A stretch of 42,960 nt of DNA from Butyrivibrio sp. AE2015 (GCF_000420825.1 NZ_ATVR01000028.1:1-42960), one strand, 5' to 3'. Counted from the stretch's first letter, positions 24,167 to 33,529 are shown. The notes: generated by a model not told the origin, from the letters alone. Numbers and translations are program-made.

Positions 24167-24904
24167 ATGAGCAGAACCTTTCGTTATATTCAAAATGATG
24201 ATGTTCTCAAGTCATTTAACGAGTTTAAGGATACTATTCTTGTTGAAAGACCTGTTGTGATCGCACGTCATGGAGATTATTCTCTTTTTCTCATACGTAT
24301 ATCGGATGGGGAACTGGGACTGAAAATTGAAAATACGGTAAAAAAGGCAGAGGTACAGAGCCGCAAATATGAAATAGCCAATTCCAATGATGCGCTCATT
24401 TCAAGAGGCGTAAGACATGCTGTTCAGAAAATGGCTGAGCTTAGTGATGAGGACGTAAACAGAAGACGTCTTCAGATCTGGAAGTGGTATGTTATGGATT
24501 GGCAAAAAGCAAACATGGATAAGACAGAAGAGATCATGAGTAAGGAGCTTTCCTGGGATGAAGAGACCAGCAATAAAAATGGTGAGATCCTTGACATGGA
24601 GAGCTTTCTTCACGGAGCATACTTAAACCTTGGAAACACTATAGCGCTTATTGACAAGTATCTTACTGATGAAAAATACAAAGAGATATTTAAGACATTT
24701 GCCATCAACGACATAATGGAGATGACAAGCGAAGACACCAGGGACAAATCCATCGCAGAGGCTGAGAGACTTAGTCAGATGGAGGGACGTAAGAAGCATA
24801 CATATCAGTTTTTGGTAAGTGTAGAGGCCACCGATAAAGAGCATGCAAGGCAGGCTCTGCTTAATTATCTGGCCGGAGATGATCGGATTAAAGTACAAAG
24901 ATGA
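24167..24904 (+). CDS. Conserved hypothetical, c-di-GMP operon tail
   Basis: A 245-residue, charged, mostly helical soluble protein with no family I recognise. It starts immediately after the stop of the GGDEF-EAL gene (GAGG before ATG), so it is co-translated and probably functionally linked. The N-terminal 70 residues contain beta strands (ERPVVIARHGDYSLFLIRIS); the centre is helical with YLTDEKYKEIFKTFAIND; the C-terminus has a strand-helix KHTYQFLVSVEATDKEHARQ. No membrane segment or catalytic motif is visible. Confidence 0.7.
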   Translation: MSRTFRYIQNDDVLKSFNEFKDTILVERPVVIARHGDYSLFLIRISDGELGLKIENTVKKAEVQSRKYEIANSNDALISRGVRHAVQKMAELSDEDVNRRRLQIWKWYVMDWQKANMDKTEEIMSKELSWDEETSNKNGEILDMESFLHGAYLNLGNTIALIDKYLTDEKYKEIFKTFAINDIMEMTSEDTRDKSIAEAERLSQMEGRKKHTYQFLVSVEATDKEHARQALLNYLAGDDRIKVQR

Positions 24905-25098
24905 AATTTTATTTCATAAAATTTTAATATTTTAAAACAGTAAAGCGTCTACCATTTTATAAGGGCATGGTATATAATGTACCCATTAGATGAAAAATTG
25001 GTGTAGAGATACAATAGGTTGAGGGGCCTGAAAAAGTTACTTTACACGCCGTTTCATCTGATGAAAAAAATTTTCTTATGAGATGGAGGAATTTAATA

Positions 25099-25347
25099 AT
25101 GAGACGTTCCGCAAAGACAAAAACAGGCATGAGCCAGAGTTGCATTGCAATTATGACTGATGCGATCAAGGCAAAGGAGCAGAACTTATCATACGGCAAG
25201 TTTAAGGCGCTTGATATGCTGGGCTCAGGAAACATGTTCGATGAGGAAGAGGAATCAGAGTACACGGTTCACACAACTGACCTGGTTCGTAGAACAGAGC
25301 ATGTTGAAGAGAAAAAGCCGGTGGCTTTTGTAAAGATCAGAGCATAA
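25099..25347 (+). CDS. Small hypothetical protein (82 aa)
   Basis: An 82-residue protein with a basic N-terminus (MRRSAKTKTGMSQSC) and an acidic middle (DEEEESEY). The start at 25099 is supported by GATGGAGG; the longer frame from 25078 would run through that site. A TATAAT at 24973-24978 and a leader of about 120 nt precede it, and a strong terminator follows, so it is a stand-alone gene. The leader has a TTCATC/GATGAA hairpin near 25046-25062 and an AGATG next to the RBS that could pair with CATCT, which might affect translation. Function is unknown. Confidence 0.65.
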   Translation: MRRSAKTKTGMSQSCIAIMTDAIKAKEQNLSYGKFKALDMLGSGNMFDEEEESEYTVHTTDLVRRTEHVEEKKPVAFVKIRA

Positions 25348-25357
25348 TGAGATAAAA

Positions 25358-25398
25358 AGAGCTGTGAAATGAGAAATCATTCACAGCTCTATATTTTT
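25358..25398. terminator. Bidirectional terminator
   Basis: AGAGCTGTGAA (25358-25368) pairs with TTCACAGCTCT (25380-25390), followed by TATTTTTCT; it lies between convergent genes. Confidence 0.85.
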
Positions 25399-25404
25399 CT
25401 TAAA

Positions 25405-26064
25405 TTAAAGATGAAAAATGTAGTCGTTTAGTTTTTTACCTACGACTGTTATGACGGGGCCAAGGAACAGCGCCATAAGGATGATTCCTATGTTTGGTGT
25501 GCCACCAAATAAGACTCCTACAATGATGACCAAAAAGTCGTATGCCATTCTTATGTAGGTGAACTTCACCTTTTTTAATACTTTGTCAGATATAATCTGA
25601 GGCATTGCATCGTATGGGGCAACTCCCATGGCGGCGTTGATATAAAACGATACGGCGACGATGAAACAAAATAGGGCAATTACAAAAATAAGAGCTCTTG
25701 AAGGGAAAAAAGTAAAGTATTTTTCAGGGATTGCTTTGCTCCATACAAAACAGAAAAAGTCAGCTATGTATCCTACAAAAACCATGTTTGCAATGGTTCC
25801 AAGTCCAATATATTTTCTTCCCCAAATTATGACGAATATGAAAAGAACTGTGTTAAGTGCAAGCTGCCAGGTTCCAAGAAGAATTCCAAGGCGCCTTGAA
25901 ATGGTAAGATTCATAAATGTGCAAGGGTCTGTTCCCAGGTCGACTTCGATGAGAAAGGATAGAAAAAATCCCATGAGAAAAACGCCGACAAGCATTAAAA
26001 TGAGGCGCTTTTTGAAGTCTTTTTGAGTAAAATATTCTTTGATAGCATTCTTGATAGTGTTCAT
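25405..26064 (-). CDS. YczE/YyaS/YitT-family membrane protein
   Basis: A 219-residue integral membrane protein with about five hydrophobic segments. The pattern GFFLSFLIEVDLGTDPCTF near the N-terminus and the repeated INAAMGVAPYDAMPQII in the second half are hallmarks of the YczE-type family, an internal duplication of membrane units. No transport substrate or activity is established. Upstream it is followed on the same strand by a 64-aa gene whose stop is 30 bases before this ATG, so they may be co-transcribed. Confidence 0.8.
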   Translation of the reverse strand: MNTIKNAIKEYFTQKDFKKRLILMLVGVFLMGFFLSFLIEVDLGTDPCTFMNLTISRRLGILLGTWQLALNTVLFIFVIIWGRKYIGLGTIANMVFVGYIADFFCFVWSKAIPEKYFTFFPSRALIFVIALFCFIVAVSFYINAAMGVAPYDAMPQIISDKVLKKVKFTYIRMAYDFLVIIVGVLFGGTPNIGIILMALFLGPVITVVGKKLNDYIFHL

Positions 26065-26094
26065 TATTCTTTCCTTTTACTTTTTTATTAGTTT

Positions 26095-26289
26095 TTACAC
26101 TTCGTGCAAAGCATAATATGTATTTTTATAATTTATGAGAACAGGTGCGCTCACAAAGGCTTCATCCCCTATGTAACATCTGTCAGCATTCTTATCGAAA
26201 GTGTATTTTCTTCCTTCGCTGTCGTGCTCATTGATGTATTCCAGTGCCTGATCCAGTGTTTCGTCACCTTTACAAAGATGAATATTCAT
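26095..26289 (-). CDS. Small hypothetical protein (64 aa)
   Basis: A 64-residue soluble protein with no recognised family. It has an N-terminal helix with DETLDQALEYINEHD and beta strands towards the end (VLINYKNTYYALHEV). It is strongly supported as a gene by GGGAGGG five bases from the ATG and a promoter-like TATAAT further upstream. It probably shares its transcript with the YczE-type gene downstream. Confidence 0.65.
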   Translation of the reverse strand: MNIHLCKGDETLDQALEYINEHDSEGRKYTFDKNADRCYIGDEAFVSAPVLINYKNTYYALHEV

Positions 26290-26327
26290 ATAGACCCTCC
26301 CTTATATAAAACGAAAATGCGAAACTG

Positions 26328-26356
26328 ATTATATCATAATTTTAGGTTCATAACAG
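26328..26356 (-). promoter_or_regulatory. Possible promoter of the 64-aa gene
   Basis: On the minus strand CTGTTA (26356-26351), 17-base spacer, TATAAT (26333-26328). The -10 is perfect, the -35 is moderate. Confidence 0.5.
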
Positions 26357-26459
26357 CACTTGGTAGTTCATGATTCTTTTATAATTATTTATACTCTTAT
26401 TATGGTAGAATATTATAAATGGAAAGTATGCCCTGACAGGCAATCTAAGGAGAATAAAA

Positions 26460-27230
26460 ATGGACGAAAAAGCTATAAAGGAGCTTTTGGAATCTGTTAA
26501 AAAGGGCGAAAGATCGATAGATGATGCGCTACTTAAGCTAAAAGAAGCGCCATTTGAGGATATGGGGTTTGCAAAGCCTGATTTTCACAGAGGTTTACGG
26601 CAGGGAGCACCTGAAGTCATATATGGACAGGGCAAGACTCCTGACCAGATCCTGGAGATAACCAAAAAACTTCTATCTCACGGGCAAAAAAGTGTTCTTA
26701 TCACGAGAATGTCTGTGGAGGCAAAGGATTTCTTTTTACAGAACAAAAAAGACGACGAACTTGAGCTTAACTATGATGAGCTCAGCAAAATTGGCATAGC
26801 AGGCCAAATGCCTGATGAATCCAAGGCAGTTGGAAAAATAGTTGTTGCAACGGGTGGAACAAGCGATATGCCTGTTGCGGAAGAAGCCGCCAGGACAGCG
26901 GAATTTCTGGGAAATAATGTAGTAAGGCTTTATGATGTTGGTGTGGCAGGAATACACCGACTTATAAATAAAGAGAGCATGGAGCATATTATGAGCGCCA
27001 ATGTCATTATTGCTATTGCAGGAATGGAGGGCGCACTTGCAAGCGTTGTGGGCGGACTGGCAGACTGCCCGGTTATTGCTGTTCCTACAAGTGTAGGCTA
27101 CGGAGCAGCTTTCGGCGGACTTGCAGCTCTTTTATCTATGCTCAATTCATGCGCCAGTGGAGTAAGTGTTGTCAATATAGACAACGGATTTGGCGCAGGG
27201 TATCTGGCAAGCATGATCAATAAGAAATGA
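26460..27230 (+). CDS. larB: LarB-like nickel-pincer cofactor carboxylase/hydrolase
   Basis: A 256-residue protein with the C-terminal PurE-like fold of LarB: VATGGTSDMPVAEEAA (about 120-135), YDVGVAGIHRL, and AGMEGALASVVGG. In Lactiplantibacillus LarB carboxylates nicotinate adenine dinucleotide and hydrolyses the phosphoanhydride as the first step to the nickel pincer cofactor of lactate racemase. LarC and LarE are not in this window, so either they lie elsewhere or this homologue has another role. AGGAG precedes ATG. The next gene, a hydrogenase-like protein, starts 10 bases after its stop. Confidence 0.85.
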   Translation: MDEKAIKELLESVKKGERSIDDALLKLKEAPFEDMGFAKPDFHRGLRQGAPEVIYGQGKTPDQILEITKKLLSHGQKSVLITRMSVEAKDFFLQNKKDDELELNYDELSKIGIAGQMPDESKAVGKIVVATGGTSDMPVAEEAARTAEFLGNNVVRLYDVGVAGIHRLINKESMEHIMSANVIIAIAGMEGALASVVGGLADCPVIAVPTSVGYGAAFGGLAALLSMLNSCASGVSVVNIDNGFGAGYLASMINKK

Positions 27231-27240
27231 GGGGATTATT

Positions 27241-28713
27241 ATGGTTACAAATGACGAAAGTATGAATCGCTTTAAGCACAATATTATGGAGCAGGTCTGC
27301 AGACTTGAATGGGATGGGAAAAATGATCCTGAACACATTGAGGAGCTTATCCTTAAGATCATTCCCGGACCTAAGCCATCTTATAGATGCTGCGTCTACA
27401 AGGAAAGAGAGATTGTAAGACAGCGTATAAGACTGGCTCAGGCCAAGAATCCGTCATACAATCCGGATTCTGAGAACATAGTTCAGGTAATTGATCCGGC
27501 TTGTGATGAGTGTCCTATTTCAGCATATTCTGTTACTGATAACTGCAGATTCTGTATGGGAAAAGCGTGTATAAATTCGTGTAAGTTTGGAGCCATAACA
27601 CCTGGTGATACTCATATGCACATTGACCCGGCCAAGTGTAAAGAGTGCGGAATGTGCGCTAATGCCTGTCCTTATAACGCGATCGTGCATCTTGAAAGAC
27701 CATGTAAGAAGGCATGCCCGGTAGGCGCCATTACATACGATGAATATGGCTACTGCAAGATTGATGAAGATAAATGCATCCAGTGCGGTCACTGCATTCA
27801 CAGCTGTCCTTTCGCAGCCATAGGCAGTAAGACTTTCCTGGTTGATATCATAAAAGAGATAAAGGCAGGCAAGGAAGTAATTGCTATGTGTGCCCCGGCG
27901 ACAGAAGGTCAGTTTGGTGAAGATATCAGCATGGCATCCATCAAAGAAGGCCTCAAAAAGATTGGCTTTGCCGATATGGTTGAGGTTGGACTTGGCGGAG
28001 ATATGACAGCTGCTTACGAGTCTGAGGAGTGGACGGAAGCTTTTGAAAAAGGACACAAAATGACAACCTCCTGTTGTCCTGCATTTATAAATATGCTTAA
28101 AAAGCACTTCCCTGATCAGTACAGGGACAATATGTCCAGCACAGTTTCTCCTATGTGCGCCATCTCAAGATATTTAAAGGCAACAAGACCCGGATGCGTG
28201 ACAGTATTTGTGGGACCTTGTATAGCTAAAAAATCTGAAGCGCAGGATAAATCAGTACCTGGGAATGCTGATTATGTAGTTACATATGGTGAGCTGAGAG
28301 CTCTCATGAGATCAAAAGATGTTAAATTTGAGCCTGTTTCTGATGAATATCAGGAATCATCTATCTGGGGAAAGAGATTTGCCACAAGCGGCGGCGTAGC
28401 GAATGCGGTTATAGAGTGCATGCAGGAGCGAGGAGTAGATACTTCACAGTTAAAGCTTCTCAGGGCAGCAGGCGGTGCTGAATGTAAAAAAGCACTTACT
28501 CTTTTGAAGGTCGGCAAGCTTCCTGAAGATTTCGTTGAAGGAATGGTTTGCCCGGGAGGATGTGTAGGCGGCCCGTCGAGACATAAACAATATACGGAGA
28601 TTACTAAGGCCAGAGAGACACTGCTTTCAAAAGCAGATGACAGAAAAGTTTTGGAGAACCTGAAAAACTATCCGATGGATAAGTTCTCTATGCATCGTGA
28701 TGGACACATGTGA
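27241..28713 (+). CDS. [FeFe] hydrogenase-like iron-sulfur protein, Group B-like
   Basis: A 490-residue protein. Residues about 80-195 hold several Cys-rich ferredoxin motifs (CRFCMGKACINSC, CKECGMCANACP, CIQCGHCIHSCP). The H-cluster domain follows with TSCCPAF (Cys278 and Cys279), GPCIAKKSE (Cys327), and MVCPGGCVGGP (Cys437 and Cys441). All four ligands and the proton-transfer cysteine are kept, but L1 has Ala-Phe for Gly-Trp and L2 has Gly for Met, as I recall for Group B or sensory enzymes rather than Group A. It could evolve or consume hydrogen or sense it. HydEFG maturases are not in the window. A histidine-kinase gene starts within about 20 bases of its stop. Confidence 0.85.
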   Translation: MVTNDESMNRFKHNIMEQVCRLEWDGKNDPEHIEELILKIIPGPKPSYRCCVYKEREIVRQRIRLAQAKNPSYNPDSENIVQVIDPACDECPISAYSVTDNCRFCMGKACINSCKFGAITPGDTHMHIDPAKCKECGMCANACPYNAIVHLERPCKKACPVGAITYDEYGYCKIDEDKCIQCGHCIHSCPFAAIGSKTFLVDIIKEIKAGKEVIAMCAPATEGQFGEDISMASIKEGLKKIGFADMVEVGLGGDMTAAYESEEWTEAFEKGHKMTTSCCPAFINMLKKHFPDQYRDNMSSTVSPMCAISRYLKATRPGCVTVFVGPCIAKKSEAQDKSVPGNADYVVTYGELRALMRSKDVKFEPVSDEYQESSIWGKRFATSGGVANAVIECMQERGVDTSQLKLLRAAGGAECKKALTLLKVGKLPEDFVEGMVCPGGCVGGPSRHKQYTEITKARETLLSKADDRKVLENLKNYPMDKFSMHRDGHM

Positions 28714-28733
28714 TACAGACTTTAGAGGCTTTT

Positions 28734-31700
28734 ATGAAAAAAAATAGGAAGATTCCGGAAAAAGTACTGATAGACCTTTTCATGATTGTTTTAGCATCGT
28801 TTTTTACGATACTTTACAACAGACAGATACTGTACGTTGACGATATGAATCAGGTCGTTGCCGGTGTTTACTATATTTTCAAATACATACCGATTCTTCT
28901 GGTTACAGCCCTTGGAGGGGCTGTGCCCGGAATGATCAGTGTGCTTGTTGTGTTTATCTATAAATCAATTGCTTATAGCAGCTTTTCTTATCTATGTTTT
29001 ATTTACCTTTTGGTCTGCTGTGTGACAGATATGCTCGCCAGAAGGAAATTCTTTTCTAATATTCCAAAAACTTTATTAACATCGGTGTTTTTGCAAATTC
29101 TTACAGGTAATTTCTGGGGAATCATCCTTTTCCTTTTGGCAGGAAAGAATCTGGCAGATTTTTCAGGATTTACGCATATATATTTCTTTATGAACGAGGC
29201 GCCGGGGTGTTTTATCGGGTGTCTTATCGTGTATGCATTTTTTAGGTTCCTGCCCACAGAAAAAAAGTTAAAGCTTGGAAATGGAAAGTATTACGTGGAT
29301 GCTTCAATTCTTGATGAAGATGAGAGATACGAGGTTGAAGGAAAATCCAAGATTGGCGCGGTAGTCATGCAGATTATCGTGTTCGAAGCCATTGTTCTTG
29401 GTCTTTCCGCGGAACTTGCATCGAATACGCTTATACCTACAATGAAAGTGAAATCCATCGAGGATACTGCGGAAAACTCTGCTATCGATAGCAGTTGGAG
29501 TGATGTTTCCAATGCAGAAATGCTTGAGAGCAGAGTAAGTATCACTATGATGGATGATGTTATAGCCAGCACGGAGGAACTTGAGACTAATGGATATCAG
29601 CTTGGAAGTACAGCCTTTGGTGTGAAGCTTGCCATGCTTATCTCGATTATAGTAATTCCGCTTGCGGTATTTGTTAACAGATATGCCCAGCGCAGAATCG
29701 CAAGACCTATAAGGAGTTTATCCAAGGCTGTCACGGAAATCTATAACTCCAATGATATCGATATTAATGCGAATGTGAAGGAAGTTCATGATCTGCATAT
29801 AAGCACCGGCGATGAAATTGAGGAATTATACCACGCTGTAGACCTGACTATATACAGATTGATGGAATACATTGAGCTTGTAAAAACAAGGCAGAATATA
29901 GAAGACCAGCTGAATATCGAAAAGAGCGCCAATGAGGCTAAATCGCGGTTCCTTTCAAACATATCCCATGAGATCAGAACTCCTATTAATGCAGTTCTTG
30001 GCTTTGATGAGATGATACTCAGAGAGTCCAATGACAGCACTGTGATTCAGTATGCAAAAGACATTCAGAGTTCAGGTAAGACTCTTTTGGCGCTTATTAA
30101 TGATGTCCTTGATTTTTCCAAGATAGAAGCCGGAAAGCTGGAGATAATCCCGGTTGAGTACGAACTCAGGTCACTCATCAATGACGTTGTGAATATGGCG
30201 AGGGTCAGAGCTGAAGATAAAAATCTTGAGCTGATCGTGAATGTTGAAGAGGAAATCCCTCATGTTCTTTATGGCGATGAGGTACGTATAAAGCAGTGCA
30301 TCATCAATATAGTTACAAATGCTATTAAGTATACAGAAGTGGGAAGCGTCACCATCGATATTACTTATAAGAACATAGAGGCAGAAAGTCCGGAAGAGGC
30401 TTATGAAGAAAACAAGATCCTTTTGGAAGTAAAAGTAACTGACACAGGTATTGGTATCAGAGAAGAAGACATCGATAAACTCTCAGGAGCTTTCGAAAGA
30501 ATTGATGAAAAGAGAAACAGGACAATAGAAGGTTCAGGTCTTGGAATCAATATTGTGAACAGTCTTTTATCACTTATGGATTCCAAACTTGAGGTTAAAA
30601 GCCAGTATGGAAAAGGATCCGAATTTTCTTTTGCCATAGTTCAAAAAGTAGTAGATGCGGAACCTATTGGTAATTTCAGTGAAGCCTATAACGAGGCGGT
30701 CAAGGATGCGCATGATTACCATGAAACCTTCCACGCACCTGACGCCAAGATCCTTGTTGTTGATGATACAAAGACTAATCTCACCGTTGTAGAGGGACTA
30801 TTAAAAAAGACGCAGATAGTTGTTGATACTGCAACCAGTGGAATGGAAGCCCTTGATCTTGTAACTAAAAACAGATATGACATTATCTTTTTGGATCACA
30901 GAATGCCTGAAATGGATGGTATCCAGACCTTCCATGCAATGGAGGAGCTTAGCGGGAATCTCAATAAGAAGACGCCTGTAATTGCGCTTACGGCCAATGC
31001 TGTATCCGGATCCAGAGAGATGTATTTCAAGGAAGGCTTCACTAACTACATGTCCAAACCTGTAGATCCTATCAAACTTGAAGATATGATAATGAGTTAT
31101 CTGCCGTCCTTTAAGGTCTCAAGACCCGGTGACAAAGACTTTGTTTCGAACGAGGAAGAAGAAAAAGAGACAGATAAAGAGGCTATGCAGGATATCCTGA
31201 AGGTTAGCGGCGTAGATATAGAAACAGCTATTGCAAGGTGTGGCTCTCCTGATGTTGCATTAGAAGTAATGAAAGACTTTAAACTTGCAATTGATGAAAG
31301 ATCCCGTCTTATTGAGAAATATGAGGCTGAGGGAAATATCAAGAATTATACGATCTATGTCCATGGCCTTAAGAGCTCGGCCCGTGCAATAGGAGCCATA
31401 GATCTGGCTGATCAGGCTGAGTATCTTGAACAGTGCGGAAATGATGAAAATGTTGAAGAGATAAAGAAACTGACTCCGGAGCTTTTGGAACTTTATAGAA
31501 GTTATAACGTAAAGCTTTCTTCACTTACGCAGGAAGAAGATAATGATAAGCCTGAAATAGATGCCTCTGAGCTTGAGAGTGCCTATGCTTCCATAAAAGA
31601 ATTTGTTTCTGCATCATATTTTGACAGTGCTGACGACATAATGAAAATGCTTGAAGATTACCGTATCCCACAGGAGTATGCTTCAAAACATAGCGAAATT

Positions 31701-31751
31701 AAGCGCCTTATGGGAGCGGTTGACAGAGATGGTCTTTTGAATATACTGTAA
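28734..31751 (+). CDS. Hybrid sensor histidine kinase with receiver and Hpt domains
   Basis: A 1005-residue membrane kinase. Residues 1-170 have about five membrane helices (a 5TM-like sensor), followed by a short external or linker region and another helix near 290-310, HAMP-like residues, HisKA with His412 in NISHEIRTP, HATPase (NAIKYT, DTGIGI, GSGLGI), a receiver with the phospho-acceptor Asp721 in FLDHRMPEMDG, and an Hpt domain with His877 in VHGLKSSARA. It is a complete phosphorelay in one chain. ATG 28734 with AGAGG is preferred to the GTG at 28710 overlapping the hydrogenase stop. Its position after the hydrogenase-like gene suggests redox or H2-linked sensing; this is inference. Confidence 0.9.
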   Translation: MKKNRKIPEKVLIDLFMIVLASFFTILYNRQILYVDDMNQVVAGVYYIFKYIPILLVTALGGAVPGMISVLVVFIYKSIAYSSFSYLCFIYLLVCCVTDMLARRKFFSNIPKTLLTSVFLQILTGNFWGIILFLLAGKNLADFSGFTHIYFFMNEAPGCFIGCLIVYAFFRFLPTEKKLKLGNGKYYVDASILDEDERYEVEGKSKIGAVVMQIIVFEAIVLGLSAELASNTLIPTMKVKSIEDTAENSAIDSSWSDVSNAEMLESRVSITMMDDVIASTEELETNGYQLGSTAFGVKLAMLISIIVIPLAVFVNRYAQRRIARPIRSLSKAVTEIYNSNDIDINANVKEVHDLHISTGDEIEELYHAVDLTIYRLMEYIELVKTRQNIEDQLNIEKSANEAKSRFLSNISHEIRTPINAVLGFDEMILRESNDSTVIQYAKDIQSSGKTLLALINDVLDFSKIEAGKLEIIPVEYELRSLINDVVNMARVRAEDKNLELIVNVEEEIPHVLYGDEVRIKQCIINIVTNAIKYTEVGSVTIDITYKNIEAESPEEAYEENKILLEVKVTDTGIGIREEDIDKLSGAFERIDEKRNRTIEGSGLGINIVNSLLSLMDSKLEVKSQYGKGSEFSFAIVQKVVDAEPIGNFSEAYNEAVKDAHDYHETFHAPDAKILVVDDTKTNLTVVEGLLKKTQIVVDTATSGMEALDLVTKNRYDIIFLDHRMPEMDGIQTFHAMEELSGNLNKKTPVIALTANAVSGSREMYFKEGFTNYMSKPVDPIKLEDMIMSYLPSFKVSRPGDKDFVSNEEEEKETDKEAMQDILKVSGVDIETAIARCGSPDVALEVMKDFKLAIDERSRLIEKYEAEGNIKNYTIYVHGLKSSARAIGAIDLADQAEYLEQCGNDENVEEIKKLTPELLELYRSYNVKLSSLTQEEDNDKPEIDASELESAYASIKEFVSASYFDSADDIMKMLEDYRIPQEYASKHSEIKRLMGAVDRDGLLNIL

Positions 31752-31780
31752 TAGAAAGCGGAAAATCGAAAGGAACTGAT

Positions 31781-32539
31781 ATGGAAAAGAAAGTATTCCT
31801 GATTGGACATACCAAGAGTTTCATGGTTAATGCCATTGTTGTAGGTCTTCAGAAAGAAGATTATGAAGTTATAAGTGTTGCGCCATATGAAAGAGCAATA
31901 AAGGAAGTAGAAGATAAGCCAAGCATCTATCTTCTGTACCTGGGCGACATGACCATGGACGACGTGAGCCTTTTCAAATATCTTAATGAAGCTATTGATA
32001 CGGAGCGTTTCATGCTTTATCTTATCGGAAACAGAGATGAGCTGACTCTTGCTCTTAATTATATTGCCAAAGAGAAGGTTCAGGAAACATATCTTAGACC
32101 TTTGGATGTAAAGCTTCTTGCGGAACATCTCGACTCTGTGGTAGAATACAGCGCAGTTGATGAGAGTTTAAGAAAAAAGATTCTTATTATAGATGATGAC
32201 GGTACCATGCTCAGAATGATGAAAACATGGCTGTCTGTCAAGTATCATGTTTACATGGCAAGTTCAGGTAAGATCGCACTTTCTTTCCTGGCTCAGAATC
32301 CTGTGGATCTTATCCTTTTGGATTATGAAATGCCGGTTATGAGTGGACCTGAGGTGCTCAAAGAGATCAGGGGTAATTCCAAACTCAAACATACTCCTGT
32401 TATTTTCCTTACAGCAAAAGATGATAAGGAAAGCGTTATGAAGGTAGTTAATCTCAAACCTGAGAAATACCTTCTTAAGTCTATGCCCAAAGAAAAGCTT
32501 ACAGGTGCTATCGACGACTTCTTACGAAGCCGTAAATGA
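31781..32539 (+). CDS. Tandem-receiver response regulator (pseudoreceiver plus receiver)
   Basis: A 252-residue protein with two CheY-like domains and no DNA-binding domain. The first (1-122) lacks the acidic pocket and has Arg where the conserved Lys is expected (LRPLD), so it is a pseudoreceiver. The second (133-252) is complete: Asp138-140, phospho-acceptor Asp181 in LLDYEMP, Thr in FLTAKDD, and Lys near 233. It is likely to receive phosphate from the Hpt of the preceding hybrid kinase and act through protein contacts. It lies 29 bases after the kinase gene and overlaps the region before pyrF. Confidence 0.85.
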   Translation: MEKKVFLIGHTKSFMVNAIVVGLQKEDYEVISVAPYERAIKEVEDKPSIYLLYLGDMTMDDVSLFKYLNEAIDTERFMLYLIGNRDELTLALNYIAKEKVQETYLRPLDVKLLAEHLDSVVEYSAVDESLRKKILIIDDDGTMLRMMKTWLSVKYHVYMASSGKIALSFLAQNPVDLILLDYEMPVMSGPEVLKEIRGNSKLKHTPVIFLTAKDDKESVMKVVNLKPEKYLLKSMPKEKLTGAIDDFLRSRK

Positions 32540-32565
32540 TAAATAACAAAAAAGGAAATGATCAA

Positions 32566-33492
32566 ATGATATCAAAGCTTATTGACAGAATTGAAAAGAC
32601 ATCTGCACCAATTGTTGTGGGACTTGACCCAAAACTTAATTTCGTTCCCGATAATATAAAAAAGAGATGTTTTGAGGAAAAAGGTGAGAATTTAGAAGGA
32701 GCTGCAGAGGCTTTTTGGCAGTTCAACAAAGAGATCATCGATAACATTTATGATCTGGTTCCGGCAGTTAAACCTCAGATTGCAATGTATGAGGAACTTG
32801 GACTTCCTGGACTTGTTACATTTAAGAAAACTGTAGATTACTGTAAGGAGAAAGGTCTTTTAGTAATTGGCGATATAAAAAGAGGAGATATTGGCTCCAC
32901 ATCAGAGGCTTACGCTGTTGGCCATCTTGGCTCAGTCAAGATTGGTGACAAGGTATTTAGAGGATTTGACGAAGATTTTGCTACTGTTAATCCCTATCTT
33001 GGTTCCGACGGTGTGAAGCCTTTTATTTCGGTCTGCAATACTGAAGACAGGGGCATATTTGTACTTGTAAAGACATCGAATCCTTCAAGCGGAGAGTTTC
33101 AGGACAGGATAATTGATGGAAGACCTTTGTATGAGCTTGTCGGAGAACAGGTTGAAAAATGGGGACTTGATTCAATGGATGGCTCATACAGTAATGTTGG
33201 AGCAGTAGTTGGGGCTACATATCCTGAGCAGGGCAAAGTCTTAAGAGAGATCATGCCTCATGCTTATATTCTTGTTCCGGGATATGGTGCTCAGGGCGGA
33301 AAAGGAAAAGATCTTGTTCATTTCTTTAATAAAGATGGCCTTGGCGCTATTGTAAACTCATCACGTGGAATCATTGCTGCCTGGAAGAGCGAAAACTATC
33401 AGCAGTTTAATGATGGTAAGGTTGGAGAAGCCGCAAGAGCAGCTGTTCTTGATATGAAAAAAGATATTGCTGATGCACTTGCAAACAGATAA
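32566..33492 (+). CDS. pyrF: Orotidine 5'-phosphate decarboxylase (type 2)
   Basis: A 308-residue enzyme of the longer class of OMP decarboxylase, which makes UMP in pyrimidine synthesis. VVGLDPKL near the N-terminus and GDIKRGDIGST with the catalytic Asp-x-Lys-x-x-Asp pattern are visible; the phosphate-binding loop VPGYGAQGG and the ending VNSSRGII match the class. Start ATG 32566 with AAGGAAA is preferred over 32536, which overlaps the stop of the response regulator. It is followed by a promoter for pyrE. Confidence 0.95.
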   Translation: MISKLIDRIEKTSAPIVVGLDPKLNFVPDNIKKRCFEEKGENLEGAAEAFWQFNKEIIDNIYDLVPAVKPQIAMYEELGLPGLVTFKKTVDYCKEKGLLVIGDIKRGDIGSTSEAYAVGHLGSVKIGDKVFRGFDEDFATVNPYLGSDGVKPFISVCNTEDRGIFVLVKTSNPSSGEFQDRIIDGRPLYELVGEQVEKWGLDSMDGSYSNVGAVVGATYPEQGKVLREIMPHAYILVPGYGAQGGKGKDLVHFFNKDGLGAIVNSSRGIIAAWKSENYQQFNDGKVGEAARAAVLDMKKDIADALANR

Positions 33493-33500
33493 ATTGCAAA

Positions 33501-33529
33501 TTGTGCATACAGTACTTAGGTGTTATAAT
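33501..33529 (+). promoter_or_regulatory. Promoter upstream of pyrE
   Basis: TTGTGC (33501-33506), 17-base spacer, TATAAT (33524-33529). No PyrR or riboswitch leader is evident in the short leader. Confidence 0.7.
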
